From positions 1 through 52,661 of the forward strand of contig CACXIP010000023.1 of the NCBI GenBank assembly GCA_902767775.1: a DNA stretch of 52,661 bases, given 5' to 3'. This document shows positions 1 through 8,437 of the stretch, piece by piece. The position numbers and the translations under genes were made by a program. Position 1 is the first letter of the stretch. Every line of letters starts with the position of its first letter. The notes beneath the pieces were generated by a model, which was given only the letters and a program-made list of their open reading frames with translations, was not told where the DNA came from and ran no database searches. The DNA is from an uncultured Prevotellaceae bacterium. GTDB taxonomy: Bacteria; Bacteroidota; Bacteroidia; Bacteroidales; Bacteroidaceae.

Positions 1-403
1 TATCAGAAGTGGCGGTGGCATAGTCGCCGAAATCAAGGATAGCAACGAAAAGGTTAATCGGAAGTATAGCCGAAAGTTCCAATATCAATATCCATAAAAT
101 CAACCCTTTGTCAAAAGATGCCATTGCCGTCCTACAGCAAGATTTGTTGACATTGGTATATCCCTTTTTAATGAATAGTAATATTATGAGCAGGTTTCCC
201 AATATAAGAATGGTGTCGTCAAGGACACTGTTTTTTAAAATTTGCTCAAAAGAAACACTCCGTCCGAATAAATAATTTTCCGACAAAAAAGAAATCAGAT
301 ACACGCCAAGAGGGGTAGCTATTAGAACTATTGAGACATAAAATAGGTAAAATTTTATAACGTTAAGCAAATTGGAGTTTCGACTTTTCATTTTTTGGTC
401 CAT
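1..403 (-). CDS. Multi-pass membrane protein, N-terminal part; resembles CPBP-family intramembrane protease
   Basis: The reading frame is open from an ATG at 403 (MDQKMKSRNS; a second in-frame ATG lies at 391) to the window edge, giving about 134 residues with the C-terminus missing. Three hydrophobic segments are visible, around residues 15-40, 63-82 and 105-130, with a basic loop between the second and third. The layout and the stretch ending IPINLFVAILDFGDY resemble the region before the EExxxR motif in CPBP (CAAX-like/abortive-infection) proteases. That catalytic motif would lie beyond the edge, so the family call is inference. A promoter-like TATTTTTG (minus strand, 429-436) lies just upstream and supports a real gene start. 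Confidence 0.55.
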   Translation of the reverse strand, partial: MDQKMKSRNSNLLNVIKFYLFYVSIVLIATPLGVYLISFLSENYLFGRSVSFEQILKNSVLDDTILILGNLLIILLFIKKGYTNVNKSCCRTAMASFDKGLILWILILELSAILPINLFVAILDFGDYATATSD

Positions 404-428
404 TTTTCGGTTTAAATAAAATTGAACA

Positions 429-459
429 CAAAAATACATATTTAACATTACACCACCAA
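429..459 (-). promoter_or_regulatory. Bacteroidetes-type promoter for the CPBP-like gene
   Basis: On the minus strand TATTTTTG (429-436) matches the TAnnTTTG -7 box. A TTG lies about 20 bases further upstream at 457-459. The predicted start of transcription is close to 421, about 18 bases before the ATG at 403. Confidence 0.5.
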
Positions 460-478
460 CTAATATTGTATATGATTG

Positions 479-562
479 TTACTTCTGGTCGAGAAACTCT
501 CTTGCCATTCGCGTAAGTTCATCGGTGTCTATCATCCATCGAGGCGGTATTTCCGTAGCCAT
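479..562 (-). CDS. Possible 27-aa small protein
   Basis: A minus-strand reading frame begins MATEIPPRWM and ends EFLDQK before TAA at 479-481. It sits in the gap between the lipoprotein gene and the CPBP-like gene, 20 bases after the lipoprotein stop. The composition is protein-like (charged, amphipathic C-terminal helix). There is no promoter of its own, so it would depend on readthrough from the lipoprotein gene. It may equally be chance or a gene remnant. Confidence 0.2.
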   Translation of the reverse strand: MATEIPPRWMIDTDELTRMAREFLDQK

Positions 563-581
563 TGAAGAGGGGTGATGGCTA

Positions 582-1937
582 TTATCTTTGCCTATGAAAA
601 ACGACCGGGTGCTTGCCGAAGTTGGCGTCGCCCCAATCCCATCCTTCCAGTTCCAACAGATTGTCAGTAATCTTGGCTTTCATTGTCACCCCTTTCGGAA
701 GGAAGGTGGGGTCAAAATCAGCTATCAAGGGATTATTGCAAAATCCCTCGTCGGCGGTAAAGCCTAAGCCATATTGGTAAATCGTCACTTGTGCTTCATT
801 TTTTGAATAACTGACGGTATATGCAAACGAATAATAGTACTGACCGTCAAGCATCAAGTAGCCGGTTTGGTCGGAGCGGAACACCCAAGTATAATTTATT
901 TCGCCCGTAGCAATGATATAGTCTATGCAACCGCCTTTCCATTTACCAACTATGCTGTTGGAGGCATCGGGTTGTGGGGTGCCATATTTTGACCCTATGA
1001 CGGATTTCTCGTCGTAGTCGTATGAGGTAATGGCACGCCAGGGATAGTTGACGAAGTAATTCGCTCGATTGAACGTTTTAAAACCGTCGCTGCTTCGTGC
1101 CAAGTAATCTATGGTGTCGCCCGCCTCAAAATAGCACTTGTATTCATAGGAGCTTGGGGCGGTGTAGTCTATCACCTCATACTTGAATTCGTCAATGCTA
1201 ATGTCCTTTCTCCCGTCATTATAGGTCTTCTCTGTAATCAGCCGGCCTTTGCCGTCATCCTCAAATTTGCAGATTTCGGTAATGCTGAATGGCAAATTGG
1301 GGTAGAGCTGTATGACATCAGTTCCATAGCCGTCTGTTGTCGAGTATGTCATGTGCTGCCAGTCATTGCACCACATTCCCACCAAATCGTTTTTTGCACC
1401 TGAGCTATCTTTGATGATTTCTCCCTTAAGGATTAGCACACATTCTGTATCCTTTTGCTCTTCAATGAATGCAACATATTGGCCTGGGTTCTGGTACAAA
1501 TTGTAGTTCTCGCCTGATTCATGGAAGACGCCATAATCCTCATTCTGTAGCATCGAAAGAAGATGATACACAGTCTCACCCTTCCATTTGGTGCGGAATA
1601 CCCTGGTGGGGAATGAGATACCCCATTTCTGGATAGTCTCTTTCAGTCCCTGTGGTAGTTTCTCAAAAGCAATGTGGTTGACCGCCTTGCCACTCAGAGG
1701 ATAGACATAACTGATGCTATTGTAATAGTCTGTAATGTCAAGCAATTTTATTCTCTTTCCATTATGCCATTCATACTCACCAACGACTATCGTTTCACCA
1801 TTTACATGTTGAGGATTATCTATCGGTTGCTGAGTATTTGTTTCATCGTCATCTTTGTTGCAACTCATCAACAACATTGCAAGACAAGGAAAGATGAGCA
1901 ACTTTATCCATACACAGAAGAATTTATTCCTTTTCAT
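582..1937 (-). CDS. Secreted lipoprotein of unknown function with repeated lipocalin-like C-terminal units
   Basis: The 451-residue product starts with a lysine/arginine-rich n-region, a hydrophobic core and the lipobox LMSC. An acidic stretch NKDDDETN follows, so it should be lipidated and, with acidic residues after the cysteine, probably surface-exposed as in Bacteroides surface lipoproteins. Two segments begin with similar W-containing motifs (NDLVGMW near 185, NSIVGKW near 330) and are rich in beta-strand patterns, as in small lipocalin-like domains. The N-terminal 160 residues are not recognised. No enzyme motif was seen. The function is unknown; the lipoprotein call itself is firm. Confidence 0.8.
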   Translation of the reverse strand: MKRNKFFCVWIKLLIFPCLAMLLMSCNKDDDETNTQQPIDNPQHVNGETIVVGEYEWHNGKRIKLLDITDYYNSISYVYPLSGKAVNHIAFEKLPQGLKETIQKWGISFPTRVFRTKWKGETVYHLLSMLQNEDYGVFHESGENYNLYQNPGQYVAFIEEQKDTECVLILKGEIIKDSSGAKNDLVGMWCNDWQHMTYSTTDGYGTDVIQLYPNLPFSITEICKFEDDGKGRLITEKTYNDGRKDISIDEFKYEVIDYTAPSSYEYKCYFEAGDTIDYLARSSDGFKTFNRANYFVNYPWRAITSYDYDEKSVIGSKYGTPQPDASNSIVGKWKGGCIDYIIATGEINYTWVFRSDQTGYLMLDGQYYYSFAYTVSYSKNEAQVTIYQYGLGFTADEGFCNNPLIADFDPTFLPKGVTMKAKITDNLLELEGWDWGDANFGKHPVVFHRQR

Positions 1938-2096
1938 TTCTCAATTATTTATAGTTTCAATTGTATATAGATATAAACGTTGATTTTTGAAAATCTTGCA
2001 TCGTTATATTTTTTTTAATACACAAAAAAAATTGAGTCCACTTTAAAAAGAATTCGGGAGTTGCCGAAAATGGGATAGCCCAGAATTGTGATGTGT

Positions 2097-2276
2097 TTAT
2101 GGGTCTAATTTCTTAATGATGAAAACAATGGCGCAGGATGTCAGGCCCGTCACGATGAGAAGCAACGTGATGAAAAGTTTCATGGGAATAATTCCCTTCA
2201 CAAAGAGCAGCGTAATGACAAAGATGAGTATCATCTCAATGACTGACATCAATAGTAAACCTCTTTTCCTGTTCAT
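2097..2276 (-). CDS. Small two-helix membrane protein, 59 aa
   Basis: Starting at the ATG at 2276 (MNRKRGLLLM) the product has two transmembrane stretches with a short loop containing KGIIPMK, and ends KKLDP. A longer frame with a TTG start at 2306 is possible, but that TTG is part of the TATATTTG promoter box (2304-2311) and so would not be in the mRNA body. An overlapping plus-strand frame of 67 codons is a less likely gene because it lacks a promoter. No family was recognised. Confidence 0.5.
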   Translation of the reverse strand: MNRKRGLLLMSVIEMILIFVITLLFVKGIIPMKLFITLLLIVTGLTSCAIVFIIKKLDP

Positions 2277-2303
2277 AATGATTATAATTGTAGTTCTGGT
2301 CTG

Positions 2304-2311
2304 CAAATATA
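2304..2311 (-). promoter_or_regulatory. -7 promoter box TATATTTG for the small membrane protein
   Basis: The minus-strand octamer TATATTTG is an exact TAnnTTTG match. No good -33 TTTG is present at 19-20 bases; the nearest TTG is only 11 bases upstream. The box helps fix the start at 2276. Confidence 0.4.
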
Positions 2312-2475
2312 GAAAATAAATACAACATCCTTTTAATTTAGTTCAACTAACTGAAGTTTCACGTTTATAAATCTTGTTTGAAATTGTTACCAACGGCCAA
2401 TGATATCATTACAAAAGGGCTGTGCAACATAAAAGAGACGTGAATCACGTCTCTCCAAGAATGCAATAAAAAGCC

Positions 2476-2534
2476 TGTATATCACTGAGACGCAATATAT
2501 TGCGTCTCTACAGAATGAACACAGACATTCTCGT
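2476..2534 (+). repeat. Palindromic repeat element, copy 1
   Basis: The copy runs from TGTATATCACT through a perfect 22-bp palindrome (GAGACGCAATATATTGCGTC plus TC) to CACAGACATTCT. The partner is at 2724-2780. Related cores and tails occur at 15359-15400 and 46159-46200. Confidence 0.8.
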
Positions 2535-2723
2535 ATTGTGGAGAGAGACTTCGATTATTTAAATTCTTCAATTCGCCAATTCGAGACCATATTATCAGAA
2601 GCTCTCTCCATCCAAGTTATCTCATTCACGAATTTTCGAATTAGAGAATTGTTTTTATCTGAATTCTTCAATTCGCTAATTCGGGACAATAACGTCTCCC
2701 ATTAAAAATGCCATTGAAATCCA

Positions 2724-2780
2724 TGTATATCACTAAGACGCAATATTGCGTCTCTACAGACTGAACACAGACATTCTTGT
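2724..2780 (+). repeat. Palindromic repeat element, copy 2
   Basis: It has the same order as copy 1: TGTATATCACT, a shorter palindrome GACGCAATATTGCGTC (2737-2752), TCTACAG, then CACAGACATTCTTGT. Palindrome length differs while the flanks are kept. Confidence 0.8.
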
Positions 2781-2898
2781 GTCATGGTGGGAAACTTCAT
2801 TAACTAATGACTCAAAAGTATGGCATCCGTAAAAGTAAAGTTAAGGGCACATAGAAACAAAAAAACTCTGTATCTCTGTGCCTCTGTGTTGATATTAT

Positions 2899-3047
2899 TA
2901 CTCCCGTTCGGGAAAGCAAATTAAAAAACTGACGTTTTTTTTGCTTTCCACTCACTTATTCTATACTTTGGCTACGCCGAAAGTACTCTCGCTCGGGAAA
3001 GCAAATTAAAAAACTGACGTTTTTTTTTGCTTTCCACTCACTTATTC
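2899..3047 (+). repeat. Tandem duplication of a palindrome-promoter unit
   Basis: Two copies about 85 bp apart (2899-2961 and 2984-3047) each contain a long near-perfect palindrome: GGAAAGCAAA at the left arm and TTTGCTTTCC at the right arm, with AAAAAAC-TGAC-GTTTTTT inside. Each is followed by ACTCACTTATTC. Only the second copy runs into an exact TACCTTTG box; the first has TATACTTTG, with the TA one base too far from TTTG. Confidence 0.85.
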
Positions 3048-3056
3048 GTACCTTTG
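3026..3056 (+). promoter_or_regulatory. Promoter of the XRE-cupin gene
   Basis: TTTG at 3026-3029, a 19-base spacer, then TACCTTTG at 3049-3056, which is a full match to the Bacteroidetes consensus. The -33 TTTG lies in the right arm of the palindrome at 2996-3035, so a protein bound to the palindrome, or hairpin extrusion, would compete with polymerase. The expected leader is about 25 bases. Confidence 0.75.
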
Positions 3057-3087
3057 CACCCCATAAGGTGTTAAATTATTATTTATC

Positions 3088-3672
3088 ATGTCGAATCAAC
3101 AGACAATTGTAGGACACAAAATCAAAGGTATCCGTGAGTCCAAGAACATCTCCATCGAAGAGATTGCCGAGCGCAGCGGACTCTCCATCGAACAAATCAC
3201 ATCCATCGAGAACGACCAAAACCTGCCGTCACTCGGACCGCTCATCAAAATAGCGCGCGCCCTGGGAGTGAGGCTGGGCACCTTCCTTGACGACAACGAC
3301 GAACTGGGGCCTGCCGTGTGCCGCGCCGAAGAGCGTGAGCAGAAGAGCAGCATCAGTTTCTCCAACGACGCCGCCGACGCTCGCAAGCACATGGAGTATC
3401 ATCCGTTGGCACAGCAGAAGGCAGGGCGCCACATGGAACCCTTCATCATCGACATCAACCCCACGAAGAACCAGGAGTTCAATCTCTCTGCTCACGAGGG
3501 CGAGGAGTTCATCTACGTGATGAGCGGCGAAGTGGAAGTGGAATACGGCAAGCAGAAGTACACCCTGAAGGAGGGCGACAGCATCTTCTACGACTCCATC
3601 GTGAAGCACCACGTCCATGGCGCTCCCGGGAAGTCGGCCAAGATTCTCGCTGTGGTGTATATACCGTTTTAG
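3088..3672 (+). CDS. XRE-family transcriptional regulator with C-terminal cupin domain
   Basis: The 194-residue protein has a helix-turn-helix of the XRE/Cro type at about residues 9-63 (IAERSGLSIEQITSIEN is the recognition region). A linker follows, then a small cupin barrel at about 115-190 with HEGEEFIYVMSGEVEVEYG and EGDSIFYDSIVKHHVHG. Proteins of this build sense a small ligand in the cupin and repress or activate nearby genes. It sits 138 bp upstream of an acyl-CoA synthetase gene on the same strand, so regulation of that gene in response to an acyl or carboxylic ligand is a fair inference. Its promoter overlaps a palindrome, consistent with autoregulation. The ATG at 3088 fits the domain start. 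Confidence 0.9.
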   Translation: MSNQQTIVGHKIKGIRESKNISIEEIAERSGLSIEQITSIENDQNLPSLGPLIKIARALGVRLGTFLDDNDELGPAVCRAEEREQKSSISFSNDAADARKHMEYHPLAQQKAGRHMEPFIIDINPTKNQEFNLSAHEGEEFIYVMSGEVEVEYGKQKYTLKEGDSIFYDSIVKHHVHGAPGKSAKILAVVYIPF

Positions 3673-3810
3673 ATTTGAGATTTGAGATTTGAGATTTAAG
3701 ATTTAAGCTACGCTTGATTGTCGGCTGCACCTCGGCATACTGAAAGCAAGCTTTCGTCTGCACTCGGTTTGCACGACAATTGAGTTTTGAGATTTGAGAT
3801 TTAAACTGAT
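3673..3810. repeat. GATTTGA word array plus 79-bp structured element (copy A)
   Basis: GATTTGA-type words (3671-3705 and 3782-3805) flank a 79-bp element (3704-3782). It begins TAAGCTACGCTTGATTGTCG, has a central hairpin GAAAGCAAGCTTTC, and ends GCACGACAATTG. Its ends form imperfect inverted repeats (ATTGTCG and CGACAAT). A perfect reverse-complement copy lies at 9494-9572. Confidence 0.85.
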
Positions 3811-5463
3811 ATGATGCAATTATCAGAACGCACACTTGGCGGGTGGCTCGAGTATTGGGCCGAGAAAACGCCCGACAAGGAATATATCGTCTATTCAGAC
3901 CGTGACCTCCGCTTCACATGGAGCAAGTTCAATGAGCGCGTGGACAACCTCGCGAAAGGACTGCTCGCTATCGGTGTGAAGAAGGGGTCGAACGTGGGCA
4001 TCTGGGCCACCAACGTGCCCGACTGGCTCACTTTCCTCTATGCCACGGCAAAAATCGGCGCCGTGCTAGTGACCGTCAACACCAACTACAAACAGGCGGA
4101 GCTGGAGTACCTGTGCAAGGACTCCGACATGCACACCCTCTGCATCACCGACGGCACATGGGACTGTGACTATGTGGACATGACCTACAAGATGCTGCCT
4201 GAACTGCGCGACTGCGAGCGCGGCCATCTCAACAGCGAGCGCTTCCCTTATATGAAGAATGTCGTCTTCATCGGCATGGAGAAGTACCGCGGCATGTACA
4301 ACACCGCCGAACTCCTGCTGCTGGGACAGAACATCGAGGATGAGGAACTCAACGAGGCGAAGAAGAACGTGTCGTGCCACGACGTGGTGAACATGCAGTA
4401 CACCTCGGGCACAACAGGATTCCCCAAGGGAGTGATGCTCACCCACTACAACATCAGCAACGACGGATTCATCACCGGCGAGAACATGGGATTCACCCAG
4501 GACGACAAACTATGCGTCTGCGTGCCCCTCTTCCACTGCTTCGGCGTGGTGCTTGCCACGATGAACTGCCTCACCCACGGATGCACGGAGGTGATGGTGG
4601 AGAAGTTTGACCCGCTGGTGGTGCTCGCCTCCGTACACAAGGAGCGCTGCACCGCACTCTATGGCGTGCCTACCATGTTCATCGCCGAACTGACGCACCC
4701 GATGTTCGACATGTTTGACATGAGTTCGCTGCGCACCGGCATCATGGCTGGCTCACTCTGTCCTGTGGAACTGATGAAGCAGGTGAGCGAGAAGATGTTC
4801 ATGACCATCACGAGTGTCTACGGACTAACGGAGAGTTCGCCGGGCATGACACAGACCTGCCTCACCGACACCTTTGAGCAGCGCTGCACCACCGTGGGGC
4901 GCGACTTCCCGTTTGTGGAGGTGAAGGTGCTTGACCCCGAGACGGGCGAGGAATGCCCCGTGGGCGTTCAAGGCGAGATGTGCTGCCGTGGCTTCAACGT
5001 GATGAAGGGCTACTACAAGAACCCGGAGGCGACGGCGGAGGTCATCGACAAGAACGGTTTCCTGCACTCAGGCGACCTCGGCGTGAAGGACGAGCAGGGC
5101 TACTACCGCATCACCGGCCGCATCAAGGACATGATTATCCGTGGCGGTGAGAACGTCTACCCGCGTGAGATAGAGGAGTTCCTCTATCATATGCCGGGCA
5201 TCAAAGACGTGCAGGTGGCTGCCGTACCATCGAAGAAATATGGCGAGGAGGTGGGTGCCTTCATCATCCTCCAGGAGGGGGCGAAGATGACCACCGAGGA
5301 CGTGCGGGAGTTCTGCCGTGGAAAAATCGCACGCTACAAGACACCGAAATACGTATTCTTTATCGATGAGTTCCCGCTCACTGGTTCGGGAAAAATCCAG
5401 AAGTTCAAACTCAAGGAAATGAGTCTGAAACTATGTGAGCAGTTGGGAATTGAGGTGATATAA
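3811..5463 (+). CDS. AMP-forming acyl-CoA synthetase (fatty/organic acid-CoA ligase)
   Basis: The 550-residue protein activates a carboxylic acid with ATP and CoA through an acyl-adenylate. All family motifs are visible: the P-loop-like [16 protein letters not shown] near residue 195, YGLTESSPG near 340, [20 protein letters not shown] followed by SGDLG near 400-420, [20 protein letters not shown] near 435, and the C-terminal catalytic lysine motif [15 protein letters not shown] near 520. The length is normal for medium-chain or general acyl-CoA synthetases (FadD-like). The substrate cannot be read from sequence. The upstream XRE-cupin gene is the likely regulator. A strong terminator follows at once. 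Confidence 0.92.
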   Translation: MMQLSERTLGGWLEYWAEKTPDKEYIVYSDRDLRFTWSKFNERVDNLAKGLLAIGVKKGSNVGIWATNVPDWLTFLYATAKIGAVLVTVNTNYKQAELEYLCKDSDMHTLCITDGTWDCDYVDMTYKMLPELRDCERGHLNSERFPYMKNVVFIGMEKYRGMYNTAELLLLGQNIEDEELNEAKKNVSCHDVVNMQYTSGTTGFPKGVMLTHYNISNDGFITGENMGFTQDDKLCVCVPLFHCFGVVLATMNCLTHGCTEVMVEKFDPLVVLASVHKERCTALYGVPTMFIAELTHPMFDMFDMSSLRTGIMAGSLCPVELMKQVSEKMFMTITSVYGLTESSPGMTQTCLTDTFEQRCTTVGRDFPFVEVKVLDPETGEECPVGVQGEMCCRGFNVMKGYYKNPEATAEVIDKNGFLHSGDLGVKDEQGYYRITGRIKDMIIRGGENVYPREIEEFLYHMPGIKDVQVAAVPSKKYGEEVGAFIILQEGAKMTTEDVREFCRGKIARYKTPKYVFFIDEFPLTGSGKIQKFKLKEMSLKLCEQLGIEVI

Positions 5464-5495
5464 AAAAACAAGGGGCGTGTGCCCCTTGTTTTTTT
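5464..5495 (+). terminator. Rho-independent terminator after acyl-CoA synthetase
   Basis: A GC-rich stem AACAAGGGGC / GCCCCTTGTT with a GTGT loop is followed by seven T and preceded by seven A, so it could act in both directions. It begins directly at the stop codon. Confidence 0.9.
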
Positions 5496-5499
5496 ATGG

Positions 5500-5608
5500 T
5501 CGTTTGGGGGGTTGGTTGTTTGGTCGTTTGGGGGGTTGGTTGTTTGGTTGTTTGGGCGTTTAGTTGTTTGGGCGTTTGGGGGGTTGGTCGTTTAGTCGTT
5601 TGGGGGTT
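5500..5608 (+). repeat. Octamer array (GTCGTTTG / GTTGTTTG variants)
   Basis: The array is about a dozen imperfect units, GTCGTTTG, GTTGTTTG and GGCGTTTG, broken by GGGGGGTTG. It is the same family as the arrays at 9306, 12728, 15474, 19847, 31487, 46303 and 52355. It lies between the terminator and the ATPase promoter. Confidence 0.85.
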
Positions 5609-5619
5609 ATATCATTTTA

Positions 5620-5659
5620 TGATAATTATTTTTTGATAATTATTTTTTGATAATTACGG
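5620..5659 (+). repeat. 14-bp iterons at the ATPase promoter
   Basis: TGATAATTATTTTT occurs twice in tandem (5620-5633 and 5634-5647) and is followed by a third partial unit TGATAATTA (5648-5656). The third unit overlaps the -33 box, which suggests an operator. Confidence 0.75.
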
Positions 5660-5676
5660 CAAAAATTCTATCTTTG
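5646..5676 (+). promoter_or_regulatory. Promoter of the AAA ATPase gene
   Basis: TTTG (5646-5649), a 19-base spacer and TATCTTTG (5669-5676) give an exact consensus. The start codon is 20 bases further on. Confidence 0.75.
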
Positions 5677-5696
5677 CAGAAAAATATGCAAAGAAT

Positions 5697-6827
5697 ATGA
5701 TTGAAAATCCTTTTGTAACAAATGGCTACGTCGGACCTGAGTACTTCTGCGACCGGGTGGACGAGACGGCTATGCTTATCAATCTCCTGACCAATGGCAA
5801 TAATATTGCCCTGATGTCACCACGCCGTGTGGGCAAGACAGACTTGATAAAACATTGTTTCCAACAGAAAGGCTTAAAAGAGGATTACTATTGTTTCCTC
5901 ATCGACATCTATGCCACCAACTCATTTCGCGACTTTGTCAGTATGTTTGGAAAATCCATCCTTGATGTCTTAAAGCCCAAAGGGAAAAAGGTATGGGAAG
6001 GCTTTTTGAACACCTTGTTGTCGATACGTTCAGAAATTTCCTTCGATATCAACGGCAATCCCCAATGGGGCTTGGGTGTTGGAGCAATGGTTCCTCCGCA
6101 GACAACGCTCGATGAGATATTCACCTATCTGCGTAAAGCAGACAAACATTGCTTCGTAGCTATAGACGAGTTCCAACAGATTCTTTATTACAATGACAAC
6201 AAAAATATAGAAGCGGCACTGCGCACTCAGATTCAGCAATGTTCTAATGCAAACTTCGTCTTTGCTGGTTCTCAACGTCACCTTATGAGCGAGATGTTCC
6301 TGTCTCCTTCACGTCCTTTCTACCAGTCTGTGGTGCCTATGAGTCTTGGGGCAATACCTTTAGATCGTTATTGGGCTTTTGCTGAACCGCAGTTTGCCAA
6401 AAATGGTGACAGACAAATATCCTACGAAGTTGTAGCATCAGTATATCAGCGTTTTGAAGGAATTACAGCCAACGTGCAACGCATCATGAACATGCTCTAC
6501 ATGCTGACACCGAAGGGCGAAACCTGCACGATGGATATGATAGACAGGGCCATTGACACTTACCTGCAATTGTCTTCGGCATATTATGGGGATCTTTTGC
6601 GCCAGATGCCAGAGAGACAGCGCAATGTCTTTTTGGCCATTGCAGCGGAAGGGCAGGTGAAAAGTATCTCAAGTGGCAAGTTTGTCCACAAATATCATCT
6701 TCCTTCAACTAGCTCCGTAGTTTCTGCTGTTAAAGGGCTATTGGAGAAAGATTTCATCACAAAGGACAATAATGTCTACAGCATCTACGACCGTTTCTTC
6801 CAATTGTGGTTGGAGAATGGTAGATGA
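5697..6827 (+). CDS. AAA ATPase of the ATPase_2 / archaeal-type STAND-like family
   Basis: The 376-residue soluble protein opens with IENPFVTNGYVGPEYFCDR, typical of Bacteroidetes ATPases of the ATPase_2 family. Walker A is SPRRVGKTDLI near residues 41-51 and Walker B is CFVAIDEF near 150-158. A sensor-like region AGSQRHLMSEMF follows, then a C-terminal winged-helix-like part (KYHLPSTSSVVSAVKGLLEKDFI). These proteins are usually of unknown role, sometimes linked to defence or mobile DNA. Here it stands alone under an iteron-bearing promoter, facing prfC tail to tail with a 20-bp gap. The protein is intact. The biological role is not known. Confidence 0.88.
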   Translation: MIENPFVTNGYVGPEYFCDRVDETAMLINLLTNGNNIALMSPRRVGKTDLIKHCFQQKGLKEDYYCFLIDIYATNSFRDFVSMFGKSILDVLKPKGKKVWEGFLNTLLSIRSEISFDINGNPQWGLGVGAMVPPQTTLDEIFTYLRKADKHCFVAIDEFQQILYYNDNKNIEAALRTQIQQCSNANFVFAGSQRHLMSEMFLSPSRPFYQSVVPMSLGAIPLDRYWAFAEPQFAKNGDRQISYEVVASVYQRFEGITANVQRIMNMLYMLTPKGETCTMDMIDRAIDTYLQLSSAYYGDLLRQMPERQRNVFLAIAAEGQVKSISSGKFVHKYHLPSTSSVVSAVKGLLEKDFITKDNNVYSIYDRFFQLWLENGR

Positions 6828-6847
6828 TGAACTTCCTGAAAATTGAG

Positions 6848-8416
6848 TTAGAACTCTGAGGTGAAGTGGAACTTGATGTGCTTGAAGTCCTCCTGCGCCA
6901 TGGAGAGGACATAGCCGCTGTCGGCAAGGAACACATCGCGGCCCTCACGGTCTTTTGCCATATACTGGTATTTGCGGCGCTTGAAATTCTCCAGTTCCGC
7001 CTCGTCGTCAGACTCTATCCAACATGCCTTGTGCAGATGGACGGGTTCCCAACGGCACTTGGCACCATATTCGTTCTCCAAACGGTATTGGATGACCTCA
7101 AACTGCAGTTGTCCCACGGTGCCGATGATTTTGCGGCCGTTGAACTGGTTGACGAACAGCTGCGCCACACCCTCGTCCATCAGTTGCTCGATGCCCTTGG
7201 AGAGTTGCTTCGCCTTCATCGGGTCGTCGTTCTCGATATATTTGAACATCTCCGGCGAGAACGACGGCAGTCCACGGAAATGCAATTGCTCACCCTCCGT
7301 CATCGTGTCGCCAATCTTGAAGATGCCGTTGTCGGGCAGACCGATGATGTCGCCCGGCCATGCCTCTTCGACGGTCGACTTGCGCTGCGCCATGAACTGT
7401 GTGGGCGAACTGAATCTCAGCGTTTTGCCCAGACGCACATGGCAGTAGGGCTGGTTGCGGACGAACCTGCCGCTGCACACCTTGCAGAAAGCGATGCATG
7501 AGCGGTGGTTGGGGTCGATATTGGCGGTGATTTTGAAGATGAAACCCGTGAATTTCTGCTCATCGGGTTGCACATCGCGCTCCTCTGCCTTCGTGGGCCG
7601 CGGGCACGGAGCAATTTTCACGAAGCAGTTGAGCAGTTCCTGCACACCGAAGTTGTTGAGCGCACTGCCGAAGAAAACCGGAGCCACGGTGGCGGCACGG
7701 TAGTCCTCCACATCGAAGTCGGCATAGATGCCATCGATGAGTTCGAGGTCGTCGCGCAGTTGCTGAGCATCCCGCTCCCCTACCCTTGTGTCCAGTTCAT
7801 CGCTGTTGATGTCCACCTCCACTTTCTCGGTCACCCTCTGCTTGTCGGGTGTGAAGAGGTCGAGTTTCTGCTCATAGATGTTGTAAACGCCCTTGAACTT
7901 TGCGCCCTGGTTGATGGGCCACGACAGCGGGCGCACCTGTATCTGCAGTTCCTTCTCCAGTTCGTCGAGCAGGTCGAAGGGGTCGCGCCCCTCACGGTCC
8001 ATCTTGTTGATGAAGATGATGACCGGCGTGTTGCGCATGCGGCAGACGTTCATCAGTTTGCGTGTCTGTGTCTCCACACCCTTTGCCCCGTCGACCACGA
8101 TGATGGCTGAGTCGACGGCGGTGAGTGTGCGGTAGGTGTCCTCGGCGAAGTCCTGGTGACCCGGAGTGTCAAGGATATTGACCTTGTAGCCCTCGTAGTC
8201 AAACTCCATGACGGAGGTTGACACCGAGATGCCGCGCTGCTTCTCTATCTCCATCCAGTCGGAGGTGGCAGTCTTGCGTATCTTGTTGCTCTTCACGGCA
8301 CCTGCCACCTGAATCTGTCCGCCGAAGAGGAGGAATTTCTCTGTCAGCGTGGTCTTGCCCGCATCGGGGTGTGATATGATGGCGAAGGTGCGTCTTCTTT
8401 CTATTTCCTGATTCAT
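6848..8416 (-). CDS. prfC: Peptide chain release factor 3
   Basis: This 522-residue translational GTPase recycles RF1/RF2 from the ribosome after peptide release. The G1 motif [10 protein letters not shown] (residues 15-24), the G3 motif DTPGHQDF and the G4 motif NKMD are visible, followed by a beta-barrel domain ([19 protein letters not shown]) and an EF-G-like C-terminal part. The length matches the family. It is the last gene of a minus-strand group with rfbD (21-bp gap), the DUF4924 gene and a lysE-like gene, an order seen in other Bacteroidales. No terminator is evident before the convergent ATPase gene. Confidence 0.96.
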   Translation of the reverse strand: MNQEIERRRTFAIISHPDAGKTTLTEKFLLFGGQIQVAGAVKSNKIRKTATSDWMEIEKQRGISVSTSVMEFDYEGYKVNILDTPGHQDFAEDTYRTLTAVDSAIIVVDGAKGVETQTRKLMNVCRMRNTPVIIFINKMDREGRDPFDLLDELEKELQIQVRPLSWPINQGAKFKGVYNIYEQKLDLFTPDKQRVTEKVEVDINSDELDTRVGERDAQQLRDDLELIDGIYADFDVEDYRAATVAPVFFGSALNNFGVQELLNCFVKIAPCPRPTKAEERDVQPDEQKFTGFIFKITANIDPNHRSCIAFCKVCSGRFVRNQPYCHVRLGKTLRFSSPTQFMAQRKSTVEEAWPGDIIGLPDNGIFKIGDTMTEGEQLHFRGLPSFSPEMFKYIENDDPMKAKQLSKGIEQLMDEGVAQLFVNQFNGRKIIGTVGQLQFEVIQYRLENEYGAKCRWEPVHLHKACWIESDDEAELENFKRRKYQYMAKDREGRDVFLADSGYVLSMAQEDFKHIKFHFTSEF

Positions 8417-8437
8417 TATTCTTTTTCCAACTATGCT

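Larger units (their letters stand above)
2312..3025. repeat. Repeat-rich spacer between small membrane protein and XRE-cupin gene
   Basis: No gene was found in this stretch. It holds palindromes GAGACGTGAATCACGTCTC (2435-2453), a perfect 22-bp palindrome at 2487-2508 and a 16-bp palindrome at 2737-2752. The last two lie in two copies of a ~57-bp element (2476-2534 and 2724-2780) sharing the tail ACAGACATTCT. There is also a duplicated AATTCTTCAATTCGC word (2562-2587 and 2662-2687) and two copies of a palindrome-promoter unit (from 2899 and 2984). Confidence 0.8.

Noticed and set aside
2116-2319. 67-codon plus-strand frame
   Set aside because: It is the complement of the small two-helix membrane protein; the -7 box supports the minus strand.
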